A stretch of 64,000 nucleotides of DNA from assembly GCA_002835545.1 (NCBI GenBank), contig PIZK01000014.1, positions 124,001 through 188,000 on the forward strand, in the 5' to 3' direction. Below, piece after piece: positions 61,795 to 64,000 of the stretch. Below the pieces are notes generated by a model that had not been told where the DNA came from, did no database searches, and saw only the letters and a program-made list of their open reading frames with translations. The translations under genes and the position numbers were made by a program. The stretch's first letter is position 1; each line of letters begins with the position of its first letter. This stretch comes from Alteromonadales bacterium alter-6D02. GTDB lineage: Bacteria; Pseudomonadota; Gammaproteobacteria; Enterobacterales; Psychrobiaceae.

Positions 61795-62603
61795 GTTTAG
61801 TAGAAATATTTAGCCAAATTGGCAACACTGTACTAGCTACATTACGTGATGTGTTACCAATTGCAGCAATCCTATTTGGTTTTCAATTTGCTGTTATTCG
61901 TAAACCTTTGCCAAACTTCACTAAAGTGATTGTCGGTTTTATCTGGGTACTTATTGGTTTGTCATTATTTTTAATCGGACTTGAATGGGCATTATTTCCA
62001 TTAGGTCGCTTGATGGCACAACAGTTAACCGACCCGAGCTTTTTAACCGGAGTGACTGACGCCGCTGCGGCCGCTGCCGTTGCTTTAGATTGGCATGACT
62101 ATTACTGGGTTTACTTATTCGCTTTTTTAATTGGTTTTGCCACGACAATCGCTGAGCCGTCTTTAATTGCCGTGGCAATAAAAGCCAATGAAGTTTCTGG
62201 TGGTGCTATTGGTATCTGGGGGTTACGACTATCAGTTGCGCTAGGTGTTGCTATCGGTATTTCTCTAGGCTGTTACCGGATTGTGGTCGGCGACCCAATT
62301 CATTGGTACATCATGGCAGGCTATGTTGTTGTCGTGTTGCAAACCTTAGTCGCCCCAAAACTCATTATTCCACTGGCGTATGACTCCGGTGGTGTTACAA
62401 CCTCAACAGTCACTGTACCACTAGTTGCGGCGCTCGGCCTTGGTCTAGCAGAAACAGTGCCCGGGCGTAATCCATTAATTGATGGGTTTGGATTAATCGC
62501 ATTTGCCAGCTTATTTCCAATTATGTCTGTAATGGCTTATGCACAATTAACACAGTGGCGCAGCCGTAAAGCTGCACCAGATGCTGAATTAAATGAAGAA
62601 TAG
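61791..62603 (+). CDS. DUF1538 membrane protein, second subunit (UmpB-like)
   Basis: A 270-residue paralogue of the preceding protein with the same two blocks, [15 protein letters not shown] and [15 protein letters not shown], then [16 protein letters not shown]. It has a longer loop rich in Ala after the second helix (about residues 78-103) and a charged cytosolic C-terminus ([12 protein letters not shown]). Start ATG lies in ATGA with the previous stop. The acidic Glu in AEP and the Asp in YDSGG lie in otherwise hydrophobic surroundings and are candidates for ion binding. It is followed after 8 bases by the PII-like gene, as amtB is paired with glnK. Confidence 0.88.
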   Translation: MSLVEIFSQIGNTVLATLRDVLPIAAILFGFQFAVIRKPLPNFTKVIVGFIWVLIGLSLFLIGLEWALFPLGRLMAQQLTDPSFLTGVTDAAAAAAVALDWHDYYWVYLFAFLIGFATTIAEPSLIAVAIKANEVSGGAIGIWGLRLSVALGVAIGISLGCYRIVVGDPIHWYIMAGYVVVVLQTLVAPKLIIPLAYDSGGVTTSTVTVPLVAALGLGLAETVPGRNPLIDGFGLIAFASLFPIMSVMAYAQLTQWRSRKAAPDAELNEE

Positions 62604-62611
62604 GACAGATT

Positions 62612-62962
62612 ATGCACTTTAAGTTAATCATCGCATTTAGCGAAGACAGCCGCACCGATAAGATCATGGATGCCGCACGAAAGGCTGGCGCCACCGGTGC
62701 AACAATCATCAATAATGCTCGAGGGGAAGGCCTCAACCAATCAAAGACATTCTTTGGTTTAACTTTAGATACGCAACGTGATGTGTTGCTATTCATTGTT
62801 GAGGAGCACTTAAGTCGGCATATTCTTGAACATATCAACGAGGTGGGAAAGTTCGACAAAAAGCCAGGCTCGGGCATGGCATTTCAAATCGATGTCGAAG
62901 ACGCTGTTGGCGTTAGCCATCAAATAAATCAATTAAAATCTGCGGTGGAGGATGAATTGTGA
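62612..62962 (+). CDS. PII-like signal protein of the DUF1538 operon
   Basis: A 116-residue protein of the GlnB/PII superfamily. The ferredoxin-like start HFKLIIAFSEDSRTDKIMDA and the end GMAFQIDVEDAVGV (matching the PII segment before the last strand) define the fold. The T-loop region (GLNQSKTFFGLTLDT) lacks the Tyr uridylylated in GlnB, and the GxGK ATP-binding pattern is altered to GKFDKKPGSG, so nucleotide binding and modification may differ from classic PII. PII proteins plug or gate membrane transporters, as GlnK does AmtB, which suggests it regulates the two DUF1538 subunits. Its stop overlaps the start of the CBS gene (GTGA). Confidence 0.85.
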   Translation: MHFKLIIAFSEDSRTDKIMDAARKAGATGATIINNARGEGLNQSKTFFGLTLDTQRDVLLFIVEEHLSRHILEHINEVGKFDKKPGSGMAFQIDVEDAVGVSHQINQLKSAVEDEL

Positions 62963-63360
62963 ACAAGACAACTCACATAAAAGCTCAAGATGTAATGTCT
63001 GATCAGTATATCTCTCTCGATGGTATGAAAACCGTCAGGGATGCGATCGAAGCGATGAAAAAGCATAATACTGACATTATTATCGTTAATAAGCGCAATG
63101 AACACGATGCTCATGGCATTCTTTTGCTCTCCGATATTGCAAAGAAGGTTTTAGCCAAAGATCGCTCACCGGACCGAGTCAATATTTATGAAATCATGAC
63201 CAAGCCTGTAGTATCAGTGCCGCCATTAATGGATGTACGCTACTGTGCACGTTTATTTGAACGCTTTGGACTAGCTTACGCGCCTGTTATTGGCAATGAA
63301 GAGGTACTTGGTATCGTCGGTTATCGAGAGCTGGTTCTGCATGAATTAGAAACACTCTAA
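62959..63360 (+). CDS. Tandem CBS-domain protein of the DUF1538 operon
   Basis: A 133-residue protein that is essentially one pair of CBS domains (first: KAQDVMSDQYISLDGMKTV; second: YEIMTKPVVSVPPLMDV, ending EVLGIVGYRELV). CBS pairs bind adenosine nucleotides (AMP, ATP, SAM, c-di-AMP in different families) and gate transporters or enzymes. There are no other domains. The start is GTG with GGAGG at good distance, overlapping the PII-like stop. As the last gene of the operon it gives the transporter a second cytosolic regulator. The ligand cannot be told from the sequence. Confidence 0.9.
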   Translation: MNKTTHIKAQDVMSDQYISLDGMKTVRDAIEAMKKHNTDIIIVNKRNEHDAHGILLLSDIAKKVLAKDRSPDRVNIYEIMTKPVVSVPPLMDVRYCARLFERFGLAYAPVIGNEEVLGIVGYRELVLHELETL

Positions 63361-63368
63361 GTCAAAAT

Positions 63369-63404
63369 AAGGTGACGATGGTCAATTTATTGTCACCTTT
63401 TTTT
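63369..63404 (+). terminator. Intrinsic terminator of the DUF1538-PII-CBS operon
   Basis: An 8-bp stem, AAGGTGAC/GTCACCTT, with a 15-base loop, followed by a T-run to 63404. It lies 8 bases after the CBS stop and marks the four genes as one unit. Confidence 0.88.
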
Positions 63405-63700
63405 GCTTATATTATCCACACCGTAAGCAATACACCTTCATAAACTACCACCACAACTCCACTTCAAAAATAACAGTAACAAGCTGATTTTAAATTATTT
63501 AAACCATTCCTCCGCTCTCAAGCACGATACTTTAGAATGAGTCACCTACACCTTTAGTATAACATTTGATTTATTCATATAACTAAAAAGTAACAGCCAT
63601 AGTGTAACAAAAACGTTAGAGTACCCATCGTTTTTGTATATAAAATGTTACAAAAAACCATCTAATAATAATATTAAGTATTAATAGTCGAGACAATCAT
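63405..63700. other. Upstream region of the right-edge gene
   Basis: 296 AT-rich bases without an ORF. It contains a hairpin, AAAAACG/CGTTTTT (about 63607-63636), and TGTAACA and TGTTACA, each followed by A-runs (around 63602 and 63646), which look like a diverged pair of operator half-sites. The promoter for the secreted protein must lie here. Confidence 0.4.
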
Positions 63701-64000
63701 ATGTTGAAAAAAATTGTAACAGGAGTTTCTTTAGCTCTTGCAACAGGAAGCGTCGCTGCTCAGGCCGAGCTTAATGTCGTCAATAATGACAGCGCTATTC
63801 AGAACCTAAAACCTGAAATTAAAACAGGTCACACGGGTCACATTCAAGCAAATGGCGAATATAAAGGCGGTAGCGAAGAAGTTGCTCGTAAGCTTCACGT
63901 AGGTAACTTATTAAATGTTGCACGTGGCGCAGAAAGTGGTTCAGGCGAAGACTCTTCAGCGCCTGGCGTTGCTACAGGTCGTGAATGGACAGGCCCTGTA
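63701..64000 (+). CDS. Secreted protein, N-terminal part (3' end outside window)
   Basis: The first 100 residues of an exported protein. The signal peptide (MLKKIVTGVSLALATG) cuts near VAAQAE, residue 22. The mature part is hydrophilic, Gly- and Glu-rich (LHVGNLLNVARGAESGSGE), with no recognised motif, and may be a propeptide. A large secreted enzyme such as a metalloprotease is possible but not shown. The frame is open to the last base. Confidence 0.7.
   Translation, partial: MLKKIVTGVSLALATGSVAAQAELNVVNNDSAIQNLKPEIKTGHTGHIQANGEYKGGSEEVARKLHVGNLLNVARGAESGSGEDSSAPGVATGREWTGPV

Noticed and set aside
1-64000. Prophage, insertion sequence, integron or CRISPR array
   Set aside because: No integrase, transposase, capsid gene or regularly spaced repeats were seen anywhere in the window.

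Overview
The window reads as about 64 kb of chromosome from a marine gammaproteobacterium, most likely of the order Alteromonadales (Shewanella/Colwellia/Psychrosphaera-like). Reasons: dnaG-rpoD order followed by a tRNA-Ile2(CAU) gene, an AcnD/PrpF-type methylcitrate operon, a Shewanella-type N-acetylgalactosamine (GalNAc) locus, TonB-dependent receptors, many cyclic-di-GMP enzymes, and a low-to-moderate GC composition. The genus cannot be fixed from the sequence alone. I see no prophage, insertion sequence, CRISPR array or plasmid gene.

Layout. 1-2720: end of dnaG and all of rpoD. 2736-16262: a GalNAc utilisation island. A leftward arm (GH109 alpha-N-acetylgalactosaminidase, TonB receptor, DUF3472 lipoprotein) diverges from a rightward arm (agaR, agaZ, agaS, agaK, agaA, agaP), with a second agaR converging on agaP. 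The shared 291-bp promoter region holds two good sigma70 promoters and CTTTC/GAAAG AgaR-type half-sites. 16566-16708: tRNA-Ile2(CAU) with its promoter. 17181-21451: an unknown membrane-anchored protein, two diguanylate cyclases and an orphan ATP-synthase epsilon gene. 21651-25375: a periplasmic sugar-binding-type protein followed by a chemoreceptor. 25454-29130: alkylation repair (Ada-AlkA fusion and Ogt) and a 7TM diguanylate cyclase.

29275-36362: the methylcitrate (propionate) operon gntR-prpB-prpC-acnD-prpF, with a promoter flanked by two palindromic operators; its far end runs into a dispersed intergenic repeat. 36441-47527: a signalling block on the minus strand: hybrid TPR-histidine kinase, a second periplasmic binding protein, a histidine kinase, a REC-(degenerate GGDEF)-EAL regulator, a small membrane ORF and a PAS-GGDEF cyclase. 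47641-52459: SelO, a Trp-rich leader ORF plus terminator ahead of an EamA transporter, and a BtuB-sized TonB receptor. 52587-55056: a membrane/PQQ-propeller/cytochrome c fusion and a second copy of the repeat, enlarged by a chain of palindromes. 55353-59685: azlCD and purHD. 59767-63404: a second PQQ-type sugar dehydrogenase and an operon of two DUF1538 membrane proteins with PII-like and CBS regulators. A secreted protein runs off the right edge.

How the genes work together. The GalNAc locus gives a route from outer-membrane uptake and glycoside cleavage through import, phosphorylation, deacetylation and deamination to tagatose-6-phosphate. The signalling genes suggest that two paralogous periplasmic binding proteins report one class of small ligand, one to a chemoreceptor and one to a kinase/phosphodiesterase pair. 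The DUF1538-PII-CBS operon looks like an ion transporter with its own cytosolic regulators. These last two are the best candidates for incompletely described systems.
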